Below are positions 22,695 through 33,420 of a DNA stretch of 64,000 nucleotides, piece by piece; position 1 is the stretch's first letter, and each line of letters starts with the position of its first letter. Source of the stretch: Larix kaempferi (lineage: Eukaryota > Streptophyta > Pinopsida > Pinales > Pinaceae); assembly GCA_027924585.1 (NCBI GenBank), contig BSBM01000964.1:5681501-5745500 (forward strand), given 5' to 3'. The translations under genes were made by a program, and so were the position numbers. The notes below the pieces were generated by a model. The model did no database searches and had not been told where the DNA came from. It saw nothing but the letters and a program-made list of their open reading frames with translations.

Positions 22695-23298
22695 TGTTAA
22701 TATTTAATATGCTAAGACAGAAAATAGCAGCATTACATTCCATTTCACAATAATAGCACATAACGGATCATTGAAGAAATAACAAGCATAACATAAACAC
22801 AAGAGACACAGATTTATCCTAGGAAACCCTCATGGGGTAGAAAACCCAGTAAAGCTTCCTCAATATAGATGACCAGCAATATACAAATATGTAACCTTGA
22901 GCATAATCTCCTCCTTCTCCATAGCAGAACTCTCCTCCACAAGTGCACCACTCTCAAGTGAGTGAGTGTGTGTCAAATGAGGAATACACCTCCTCTATTT
23001 ATACACTACTCCAACTTGTCTTTTACACAAAACATGTAGGCTCATATTTAACCAATGGGTTAAATACCCCACTACAACTGACTTGGCCGACCCCTCTAGG
23101 GTGGTCTAATAACCCTTTGACCCACATAACACATACAGGGCCGACCCCCACTAGGGAAGTATAATAACCCAAGTTACCACAATTTGACGGAGGAATAAAC
23201 ATCTCCGGATATACAATAAGGTCTTCAAGGAGGAATGAAACATATCTAGAATAATAAAGTACAAATATAATATTCTTTGAAGTTACAATATCTCAACA
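22695..23298 (-). repeat. 3' LTR of TE-D
   Basis: 604 bp, TGTTGAGATATTG ... TTAACA on the minus strand. Contains one copy of the 54-bp segment with GGGCCGACCCC that is doubled in the other LTR. Confidence 0.92.
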
Positions 23299-23307
23299 CT
23301 CCCCCTT
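23299..23307 (-). other. Polypurine tract of TE-D
   Basis: On the minus strand AAGGGGGAG immediately precedes the 3' LTR start. Confidence 0.85.
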
Positions 23308-23634
23308 AATGAGAAGGATATTATAACAGCATCTGCACGAGCAAGGAGTCATCAACATCATACGTGATACATCTATAAATCATTGGAAGCTTTCTCAACA
23401 TCATCAGTAACTCAAGCAGTTACTGGAACATCTTCAATACTGGAACATCAACATTTTCAGTAGTGAGTCTTCATCTTCTGCAGCACTCGAACAACTACAG
23501 CAACATCAATATTTGAATCCTCACGATCGTCAGCATCATCATCACACGGTCATCAGCATTGTCATCACACAATCATCAGCATCATCATCACACGATCAAC
23601 ATCATCGTCTAGATCAACACTATCAGCATCGTCA

Positions 23635-24062
23635 CATCATCTCGATCTACAACATCTGGATCATCTTGATCTATAGCATCTGGATCATTTCGATCTACAA
23701 CATATGGATCATCACGATCTACAGCATCTGGATCATCTCGATCTACAACATTTGGATCATCTCGATCTACAACATCTGGATCATCTCGATCTATAGCATC
23801 CAGATCATCTCGATCTAAAGCATCCGGATCATCTCGATCTACAGCATCTGGATCATATCGATCTACAGCATCTGGATCATCTCGATCTACCGCATCTGGA
23901 TCATCTCGATCTACAGCATCTGGATCATCACGATCTACAGCATCTGGATCATCACGATCTACAGCATCTGGATCATCTCGATCTACAGCATCTGGATCAT
24001 CTTGATCTACAACATCTGGATCATCTCGATCTACAGCATCTGGATCATCTCGATCTACAACA
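23635..24062. repeat. 24-bp minisatellite, about 18 copies
   Basis: Unit ATCTGGATCATCTCGATCTA plus CAGC, with single-base variants (TTGATC, TCACGATC, ACAACATC). Because 24 is a multiple of three, both strands stay open: an eight-residue Asp-rich repeat (DPDAVDRD) on minus and an Ile-rich one on +. I take the frames as a by-product of the period. Confidence 0.95.
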
Positions 24063-24094
24063 TAAGTATGCTCAACCATACAAGTACATTAATC

Positions 24095-24295
24095 AATACA
24101 TGTATCATCAAAAGTATGTATTCTCACCAATACATCTATCATCAAAACATGTATTCTTACTAATACATATATCATCAAAATCATGTATTCTCACTAATAC
24201 ATCTATCATCAAAAGCATGTATTCTCACTAATACATCTATCATCAAAAGCATGTATTCTCACTAATACATCTATCAATACAAGTATCCACACCGA
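24095..24295. repeat. 34-bp tandem repeat, about 5-6 copies
   Basis: Unit of the type CATGTATTCTCACTAATACA followed by TCTATCATCAAAAG, with small length variation at the edges. Confidence 0.9.
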
Positions 24296-24389
24296 TACAA
24301 GTATACACAATAGCAGCATACCCTGCAACACACATGATCCAATTATGGGATGGTCAATACCTCTCACTTTATGCCATAGGTCCAAGGAT

Positions 24390-24965
24390 GATACAATCCT
24401 GATCCACTTATGGGATGATCAATCCCTCTTAATTTAAGACATCTCTCATGTCTATGGACGATGCAATCTAGATCAACTTACAGGATGATCAATCCTTATC
24501 CTTTTAAGACACCTCACCATGTATAAGGATGATGCAATCCCGAATCAACTTATAGGATGATTAGTCCTTATCACTTTAAGACACCTTACCATGTCTAGGG
24601 ATGATGCAATCCCAATATACTTACAGGATGATTAGTCCTTATCACTTTAAGACACCTTACCATGTCTAGGGATGATGCAATCCCAATCTACTTACAGGAT
24701 GATTAGTCCTTATCACTTTAAGACACCTCACCATGTCTAGGGACGATGCAATCCCAATCTAATTACAGGATGATTAGTCCTTATCACTTTAAGACACCTC
24801 ACCATGTCTAGGGATGATGCAATCCCAATCTACTGACAGGATGATTAGTCCTTATCACTTTAAGACACCTCACCATGTCTAGGGACGATGCAATCCCAAT
24901 CTACTTACAGGATGATTAGTCCTTATCACTTTAAGACAAGTCTCATGTCTAGGGACGATGCAATC
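24390..24965. repeat. 71-bp tandem repeat, about 8 copies
   Basis: Each unit contains AGGATGATTAGTCC, CACTTTAAGACACC, CCATGTCTAGGGA and GATGCAATCC. The later copies are nearly identical and the first two are more divergent. Confidence 0.95.
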
Positions 24966-25370
24966 CCATCACGTACATTTTGAACCCAGTTCATGGACGA
25001 TGCAGTCCTCACGTACATTTTGAACCCAGTTCATGGACAATGCAGTCCTCAAGTACATTTTGAACCCAATTCATGGACGATGCAATCCTCACGTACATTT
25101 TGAACCCAATTCATGGACGATGCAGTCCTCACGTACATTTTGAACCCAGTTCATGGACGATGCAGTCCTCACATACATTTTGAACCCAGTTCATGGATGA
25201 TGCAGTCCTCACATACATTTTGAAACCAGTTCATGGACGATGCAGTCCTCACGTACATTTTGAACCCAGTTCATGGACGATGCAGTCCTCACGTACATTT
25301 TGAACCTAGTTCATGGACGATGCAGTACTCACGTACATTTTGAACCTAGTTCAAGGACGATGCAGTCCTA
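24966..25370. repeat. 40-bp tandem repeat, about 10 copies
   Basis: Unit ACGTACATTTTGAACCCAGT followed by TCATGGACGATGCAGTCCTC, ten copies with few substitutions. The core GATGCARTCC links it with the flanking arrays. Confidence 0.95.
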
Positions 25371-25675
25371 TCTTCAATTTTCGGAGACATCAGTCTACAG
25401 CTCATTTCTGGGACCGAGGTCTGGGGAAGATGCAATCCCCTACCTATTCATTCAGGACTTCATTCTCAGAGACATCATGTCTACGGCTCTCTTTAGGACT
25501 GAAGTCCAGGGATGATCCAATCCTCTCATGTCCACCAAGGACTTCATTTTCGAAGACATACATCTACAGATCTCTTTAGAACAAGTGTTCAAGGATGATA
25601 CAATCCCTCTTCTTTCTCGGAGACACTTGTCTATGGCTCACTTTAGAACTTGTGTTCAAGGATGATGCAATCCTC
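25371..25675. repeat. Degenerate repeat of about 85-95 bp, 4 copies
   Basis: Copies share GGAGACA, GTCTAYRGCTC, TTTAGRAC and GATGATGCAATCC in the same order with variable length. This is a third period built around the same core as the 71-bp and 40-bp arrays. Confidence 0.75.
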
Positions 25676-27718
25676 ACATGTATTCTCATCAATTTACTAT
25701 CGATCCTGGGAACCCATACAGAACCTGATTCACACTTCTTCTTTAATTACACCATTAAGAGAATGGTCTTATCTAGCCACTTGGAGCAAACATCTCATCA
25801 TGATTCTCTTCCTCTTTCTAAGAGAATCTTCTAGCCACAAGCCTTCTATAGTGTGTTTGATTTGAAAATCCTTTTTTTTTTTTTTTTAACATCCATCGCT
25901 TGTTCAGTGTTCATCATTCATCATGATCTTTCCTTCAAATCAAAATTAAGTACATGATTAGTAATACTTCATAATCATCAAATCATATTGACATGATAAC
26001 CTATTATGCATACAGATATCGTTTACATAGTTATGGAACTATTTTGACCAATACTTTGGCACAACACTTTCCCATATCCTGTATGCATACAGTGGCTATC
26101 TAGATGCCTTCCATCTCTACCAGAACATACTATCAAGAGTGTGCACAGCTCTTAGCATGTCAGCAAACAGATTTCATTCTAGACAAGCAACAATGGAATG
26201 TTTGTCCAACTTACCAATCATATGCATATTAGTAGTATATTGTTCAATGCTCTATGAATGTTTACACTCAGCATCATATATTCTAGGAATACAAATATGC
26301 ATACAAGCAATATCATTTACTATTTCAAATAACAACTCAAATACTTATCTTTTATGTTTATGTGGTTGCCTCTCATTTGATCTTCTATGTGTCTTTTGAA
26401 CTTCTATTCATTTTGTACCACTGTGCATGCTCAAGTGTGCACTAGTGTCATCATCATGATCTCATACACAAACATACATTCATTAGTATATTCTCAATAT
26501 TATCAAAACATTTTAATTCTAAATAATCTTGAATATGTATAGTCATGATCATTAGTATTCAGAATTTCAAGGAAGTCTTCTTTTACTCATGCATATTCTT
26601 GTTTGATCATAGTACTCTTCTAGTTAATTAAATAATCAAGATAAGAGACATAATATGCATAAACCCTTGATTACTAACTTTATGAATAAGCATAACCAAT
26701 CATACCAAGTATACTTATATAAGGAATCCTAACACAAGGTAAGATTCTAACTTGACATAGGAAAACATACCTGGATTGGTAAACCTGCTCAGTTATGTAC
26801 AACACACCTAAACAATCTCTTCAATGATTTAGATATCCTGAGCTAGAACCTGCATGTCTCATAGGTTAAGCATAATATAAAAAAGTCATACATACCTCGT
26901 AAGTAGAACAAATATTATGGATGAGTCTTTGTCTTCATGTTGTCATGGTCATGGAACTTGATTTGTCTTTTGTGATGTACCTGTATCTTGTTAGCAGACA
27001 ACATCAACCTCACACAACACCATAATGCATTAGTACAATCATATAGCCCTAATCAATGAATGTCTTTGATAATTCACATGTATTCATACCGTTACTAGGG
27101 TGGTAAAACAATTCTAACATTAATCAAGATTGTACTAATAAATAATATGAAGACAAACACATTATGAACTTAATCAAGAATCAGATTTCAAGACATACCT
27201 GAACCTCCTTAAGTCATACCTGTCAAGACTTCTTGTAGTCTTCTTATGTAATGCATTAGCATCAACTCCCCCTGAAACTTGATCTGGAGCTTGATTAGGG
27301 TTTGCTAGAGAAACCCTAAAAATTCAATCTTTGACTTTCACACTTCTGAATGGATGGAAGGATGTGTCCTGCTAAGCTGATCAAACTAGCATACTTCGAT
27401 TTTGAAATCTCCAAAATTTGACCCCTCAAAATTACCTTCGAAACTTCTGGATCTTCTGGACAGGAACCCGAACTAGGGTTTGATGAATCCCACCCTTCTG
27501 TCCAATCAAAAGGTTCGATCCAAAAATTCTAACTTTCTACGAAACCCTAAATTTCGGAAGCCATGAATGAAGGTGCTCCAAAAATAATTCTGTTTTGACA
27601 GAAAGATGTACCTGATTGTTTCTGCTATAACTCCAAACTTTTTGCTCCACAGGGTCTGAAAACTTTTTCTGTGGTAGCCTGACTTGTCATCTTTTCATCC
27701 CGACAGGTCTGACCTCAA
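25676..27718 (-). other. Unique interior of TE-D, noncoding
   Basis: About 2 kb without a supported coding frame. It has a run of about 19 T at 25870-25888. On the minus strand a donor-like word CAG|GTATGT or CAG|GTACAT recurs at several places between 26760 and 27620 (plus-strand ACATACCTG or GTACCTG). Confidence 0.5.
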
Positions 27719-27740
27719 TTGGATTTTCTGAGAGAGAGTT

Positions 27741-28094
27741 ATGCTAAGTGTCACAACGTGACCTGTTTATGGGATAAAAATGGAGAGCGAACTTGTATGG
27801 AGTGCCACGTGTCACTGGTTCAGCTTCGGCCTCTGAAAAAGTTTCATGAGATAGCACAGTTTATGTACTACCTGTCACTTTTTACGAAATTTCATTTGGA
27901 GCTTCCTAGCCCAAGTTATGCCAAGTGTCGCAACGTGACCTGTTTATGGGATAAAATAGGAGAGCAAGTATGTATGGAGTGCCACGTGTCACTGGTTCAT
28001 CTTCGGCCTCTGAAAACATTTCTTGAGATAGTACAGTCTGTGTACTACCTGTCACTTTTTACGAAATTTCATTTGGAGCTTCCTAGCCCAAGTT
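27741..28094. repeat. 177-bp tandem duplication, two copies, open on + strand
   Basis: Copies at 27741-27917 and 27918-28094 share CGTGACCTGTTTATGGGATA, GTATGGAGTGCCACGTGTCA and GTCACTTTTTACGAAATTTC. The + frame 27719-28111 (130 codons) is open across both, each copy giving 59 residues with the same Cys spacing (CHNVTCLW or CRNVTCLW, then CMECHVS). I cannot tell whether this frame was ever used. Confidence 0.85.
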
Positions 28095-28389
28095 ATGACC
28101 TTTTTTCCTAGGTCACCTGATTTTGATTGAGATCTGGAAGAGGCCAAAACCCTAACTTGTACTGATCATAACTCAAAAAGTACAACGAATCGGAGGGTGC
28201 CCTTTGGACACAGGTACCTGGGGATGTTATCTACGACCTGCAAACGTTTCAGATCCTGAACCTTCGCATAAATGTATTTATAGCGAAAGTTCCACGATGA
28301 CTGGTTTTTGCTATGTAAAACCCAAACCTTCAAATTGTCGCAAGTGAAGCAAGTGTCGTAAGTGTCATACATTGCCTTCCTTCAGGTTA

Positions 28390-28401
28390 GCTCTGATACC
28401 A
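28390..28401 (-). other. Primer-binding site of TE-D
   Basis: TGGTATCAGAGC on the minus strand directly follows the 5' LTR end. It is complementary to the 3' end of initiator tRNA-Met, the usual primer of plant copia and many gypsy elements. Confidence 0.93.
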
Positions 28402-29059
28402 TGTTAAGATTTAATATTCTAAGACATAAAATAGCAGCATTACATTCCATTTCACAATAATAGCACATACAGGATCACTGAAGAAACAACAAGCATAGCA
28501 TAAACACAAGAGACACAGATTTATCCTGGGAAACCCTCATGGGGTAGAAAACCCAGTAAAGCTTCCTCAATATAGATGACCAGTAATATACAAAGATGTA
28601 ACCCTGAGCATAAGCTCCTCCTTCTCCATAGCATAACTCTCCTCCACAAGTGCATCACTATCAAGTGAGTGAGTGTGTGTCAAATGAGGAATACACCTCC
28701 TCTATTTATACACTACTCTAACTTGTCTTTTACACAAAACATGTATGCTCATATTTAACCATTGGGTTAAATACCCCACTACAATTGACTGGGCCGACCC
28801 CTCTAGGGTGGTCTAATAACCCTTTGATCCACATAACACATACAGGGCCGACCCCTCTAGGGTGGTCTAATAACCCTTTGATCCACATAACACATACAGG
28901 GCCGACCCCCACTAGGGAAGTCTAATAAGCCAAGTTACCACAATCTAACGGAGGAATAAACATCTCCGGATATACAATAAGGTCTTCAAGGAGGAATGAA
29001 ACATCTCCAGAATAATAAAGTACAAATATAATATTCTTTGAAGTTACAATATCTCAACA
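28402..29059 (-). repeat. 5' LTR of TE-D
   Basis: 658 bp, TG...CA termini on the minus strand. It equals the 3' LTR except for scattered substitutions and a tandem copy of a 54-bp segment (about 28792-28899) beginning GGGCCGACCCC. The right target duplication ATCCT follows at 29060-29064. Confidence 0.92.
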
Positions 29060-29064
29060 ATCCT

Positions 29065-32000
29065 AAGGTCATTCTTAACATGCAGTATTTGCTTCTAGCT
29101 TAATCATAGCATTAAGTCTTTCTAAATAAAGTATAACTTGCTCAATTTGAGCATTGCACTCATCAAACCCTTACTCATCCTACTTAATGTAATTTTAGTA
29201 AGAGCATTGCACTCCAAATTCTCTTCTATTTCTAAGATACAAATAAACTAATTCATCATTTATGTTTTTATCATGCCTATAACATTATGTCAAGTACTAA
29301 TATGATTTATAGATTACCTTTAAGGATCTTTTACAAAGACCCTCAAAACCAACAAAAAAGAACAGTATGCTAAATATTTTGCAATTTATAGAATGATATG
29401 ACATAATGTATCATTAATCATCATTTTGAAACTATCATTTTTACATTTTCTATGATAAAATCCCTCCATCACTAGTTATATTTCTACATTTTGAAGGTAG
29501 ATTTTCCACCTCTTTATATTTATGAAGAATATTGATTAAAATGACGTCACCTTTCATTAATTTAAGGCTTAATTCATATATATTATGTATATTAAATTAA
29601 TTTGTCACCATAAGGTTAGTAACACTAACAATTAAATGGATTCTTTCAAACTTCAACATCAACCTCATCGTTGATTTGGACATATACAAACTCAAATATG
29701 ACAAAAGATTTTAACAACTAATGTGATTCTTGCAGAGATTCATACAATAAACCTTTATTTCAATTCATCCTAAAGTGAACTTCAACCCACCTAATCCTTA
29801 TCATTACTTGCATAACCAAACGTTACAACCATCTCCTATGACCAAATAATTTTTTCTTTCTATTTATCATTCACAATGGCCTTTAGCTCATACCAACTCA
29901 ACCATGTCTCTACTTCTACGCATTCATGTAGGACATACAAGTCCTACGAGCCCTTTTAATAATCATGCCCTATCAGCTGGGTTGACTAATTCTCACCATG
30001 GTTTACTTTCATGAACATGTTTTGACTTTTAAGTTCACTTTGGATAAATCTAATTAATTTTGATAACTATCGATGAGTTTGGTTAGCTAAGTTTATCCAT
30101 GTTTGACAATAGTTACGATTGCTGTTAAATGACGATTGGTAATGTTTGGCCATACTTAACACTATATGATTATTGCTCGACAATGGTAAAATTTAGTTAA
30201 TAATGAGTGACTATGGTTGAATTTTGGTAACCATGGTTTACTGTACTAAACAATTGTTGATTATGGTTAAGTATGGTTCACCATGTTTGACCATCATTGA
30301 TCATAGTTGATTATTATTTGATCATGATTGATATTAATGAACCATAGTTAACCAAAATGGTAGACTTTAATAAAACTTATTATTATTATTATTATTTGAA
30401 AATATTATAGTCATTAAAATATTATAATAGTTAAGATATTAAATTATAAATAAATGATTCATATTATTGAACATGTGGGAAATTAAATATTTATACAATA
30501 TGTCAGTGGAAAAATATCTATAAAAATAAATATAAATATATTATATTTTTTATATATAAAAATTAAGAATTTTATATAAATATTCTAAATTAATTATAAT
30601 TTAGTCAAGATTAAATTTAAATTCATCAATGATATTAAATTAATAATTTTATTTTTATTTTTTTGAACCCCTTCAGGATAATGGTAAACAATCGTAAACT
30701 GTTCTTCCCACTTTTCGTTTTTCGATGTCATTTCATAGGGTCTTTTTATTGTTTTTCGAATACATGATGTGAGTGCAAGGCTCATGGGTTTGTAGCGAGG
30801 ACACACCACTCATAACCCGCTCGCTAAAACAATCCTTCTTGAAAATATAAAACTCGCCCATGATACAATTTGTGACTTTGTTCATTGAAGTAAATAGTTT
30901 TACTTTGGTTAATAGTTTTTATGAAGAAAATCTATTTTTATGCTTTTTATTTTCATTCATTTCTTTCATGCATATGCAACTTATTTTAAACATGAGAACA
31001 TATTAAGTGTATATGGAAGTGTATGTCTATAAGTAATGCAAATTGAAGTTACAATAAGACTAATTCCATCAAGTTTATGGAAAAAAAAAAAAAGTACAAT
31101 TACAATGGATTTATTTATTTTTTCTTTAGATTTTATGGTTACTATTTTTCTTTTAATTATAATCAAATAACTGATAGAAAGTGTTATATAATATTTACAT
31201 CTTGATTTGTATATTGTAGCATTGTAAGGAAATGATGATTCAATGTAGTTACTTTGTATTATTTATGTACTAAGTTTATTTCAAATGCATATGCATATGC
31301 ATGTCAACTTTGAATAGACATGCAAACTCAACTCTTTTTCGGTAGAAAATGAATCACGAAACTATATTTAAATCTAAACTTTGAATCTTAAAACCAAACA
31401 TCTTACAAACCACTCTTTCATTGATTATATAGTTAAAAATAATTGAAATATTGTTATTTTAATTTAAATTCAAATCCTACTTATAGCAAAAATTAACTTT
31501 AATATTTTATATTTATTTAAATCAAAATAACAAATGTTAATCTTTGGTGACAATATTAACCTTATTATATTTTACACCTATTTAAATCAAAATAGAACAT
31601 GCAAATCTTTCTATTAGTGAAGTAAGGTAAAAGGAAATATTTTTTCATTAATTTTCAAGGCTTCGGAAAGTATCCTTTAAAAAGAATATTATTCAATATA
31701 ATAGTGATATATTATAGAATGAATAAAATTTTATTAAAAGATATTATGATTATGAGAATAATATTTATGAATTTAAATTTTGAAAAAATAATAATATATA
31801 TATTTTTAACACTAATCCCTTCATTACACAATTGTTTGAAAAAAATATGTTATAAAAAAAATAAAAACAAAAATTTATAGTTTCTCATCTTCCTCTTAAG
31901 AATACAATTACTTGAATTAACAATAATACACTTCTAATATATATATATATATATATATTGAAGAGATGATTAATAATAAAATTAAAATAAAACATTGAAA

Positions 32001-32500
32001 TTATAAACATTAATTTTCAAATATTAAATTTTTTTATTGATTAATAATTATTATTTATTTATTTTATTAATATTTAAAAATTTCTTTATAAACAAACTTC
32101 ATAAAAAATTAATGAAATTACTTTTCATACTTATTGATTTTGTTTATGAATATAAAGTATTTACATACAAGTTTAAAAGAATGTGAAAATTTTAATTATA
32201 ATGATATGAAAAGATCTAATAATTCAAGTATTTGATCAACTTAAATTATATATATATATATATAAAAGTTATTTAATCTTAAAAATAAACTAGTTTTAAA
32301 ATTTCATTTATTAAAAAATAGGGTAATTTTAGAATTTAATTTATTTTTAATTAATATTTTAGGAAATTTTCTTTCAAATTTAGAAAGTTTAAAATTTGTA
32401 TAAACTACAAGCTCGAGCTGTCTAAATTGTTTCAGCTGTCTATGATGGAAAACCTCAGAACGCCTAGCCACGAGAAACTTATCACAAACACAAACACAAG
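29065..32500. other. A+T-rich spacer
   Basis: No gene found. Holds an ATT microsatellite at 30377-30394, TA runs near 31936-31960 and 32249-32263, the alternating palindrome TGCATATGCATATGCATG at about 31285, and at 29990-30360 a loose series of words like ATGGTTGACCATG. Short frames here are random. Confidence 0.6.
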
Positions 32501-33056
32501 CCAATGAGTTACATGATGATCGACTTGTAAAAGGCCGGCAAGCCAGCTCATCACCCGGCAGCCGATGGGAATGAAGATTGTGAAAAACGTCATAAACCTA
32601 GGCTCCCGGAATTTCTATCAAAATAACAGTCACAAATTTCAGGCAGAAATGAAATGAGATATTCAAAGTCACGTGGAGAAGCGTGTAAGAAACGGCTAGT
32701 GTGGGGGATGCGTGCATTTAAACAAAACACCGAGAAAGCAAGGAGCGGGGAAACACCTAAAAAAGCTAAATCCGTTGCAAAGTGACGACGTGGAAAAGCT
32801 ATACGAAACTCAAACGACCATTTAAAGAAAACACCCGATCATGCGTCCATTTAAAGAAAACACCGAAAAATTCGCTGGAAAAAAAGAAAACTCCGAAAAA
32901 GCAAGTGGTTGGGATTCGGGAACAATTGAAAAGTTATAGCCGTTGAAAATATGTAAGAAACTGCTAGAAAGAAAACACCAAAAACGCTAGCCGTTAGGGA
33001 AAAAACCTATAAAGCAATGCAGTTTAGAGAGTGAGGTTGGAAATCAATAAACAAAG
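32501..33056 (+). promoter_or_regulatory. Possible promoter region, weak evidence
   Basis: This stretch is clearly less A+T-rich than its surroundings. It contains ACGT-core words (GTCACGTGG, GACGACGTGG), a doubled phrase CATTTAAAGAAAACACC (32819 and 32850), and a TATA-like CCTATAAAGC near 33009. Plausible as a plant promoter directed to the right, but nothing downstream confirms a gene. Confidence 0.25.
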
Positions 33057-33091
33057 GTGAAATTATTTGGCCGAACAAACTGTGACGATAT

Positions 33092-33420
33092 CTCATTAGT
33101 GCACCACTACTGTAGTGGAATCGAGCTTCTCGAAATGGATGAATTCCTCATGTTAGGCCAGAAGCACAGATGCCATCGATGCTCTTCAAGCTGTATGGAT
33201 TTTGAAACCATAATACATTCATATATACATGGTGCGATGGCTCATGAAACGATGGATGAAATGGCGTGCAAGCTGCGAGCAAGGGAAGGTCTCATTTGTG
33301 CACAACTGGTATAGTAGAGTCCAGCTTCTCCAAATGGATGGATTCCTCATGTTAAGCCAGAAGGGCACATGAAAGATGAATAGATTTTGAGACCATAATA
33401 AACTCTACCATGTACACGAC
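33092..33420 (+). repeat. 199-bp offset duplication, possible noncoding transcript
   Basis: Two related segments, about 33092-33225 and 33291-33420, share CTCATT-GTGCAC, GCTTCTC-AAATGGATG and ATTCCTCATGTTA-GCCAGAAG. The 85-codon frame at 33057-33314 covers only the first, and the corresponding frame in the second is full of stops, so I do not treat it as a protein. Around 33425-33450 GGGGCTCGACC resembles an RNA polymerase III B box on the reverse strand, which would fit a SINE-like origin. Confidence 0.4.

Larger units (their letters stand above)
22695..29059 (-). mobile_element. TE-D: non-coding LTR retrotransposon (LARD-like), copia-type signals
   Basis: A 6.4-kb unit with 604-bp and 658-bp LTRs, 5-bp target duplication ATCCT, a PBS directly abutting the 5' LTR (TGGTATCAGAGC, initiator-Met type) and a polypurine tract AAGGGGGAG next to the 3' LTR. 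LTR start TGTTGAGATATTG with this PPT is typical of plant Ty1/copia. The 5.1-kb interior has no Gag, protease, integrase, RT or RNase H remnant that I can find, and is largely tandem arrays. It therefore looks like a large retrotransposon derivative that depends on a partner element for proteins. The LTRs are highly similar apart from one 54-bp duplication, so insertion seems fairly recent. Confidence 0.85.

Noticed and set aside
23609-24079. Asp-rich 156-codon protein, or a CRISPR-like array
   Set aside because: Pure tandem 24-bp units without spacers, inside a non-coding retroelement and open on both strands. Not a CRISPR and no support for translation.
33057-33314. 85-codon Cys- and His-containing + frame
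   Set aside because: Its duplicated neighbour 199 bp downstream has stops throughout, so the frame is not under selection.
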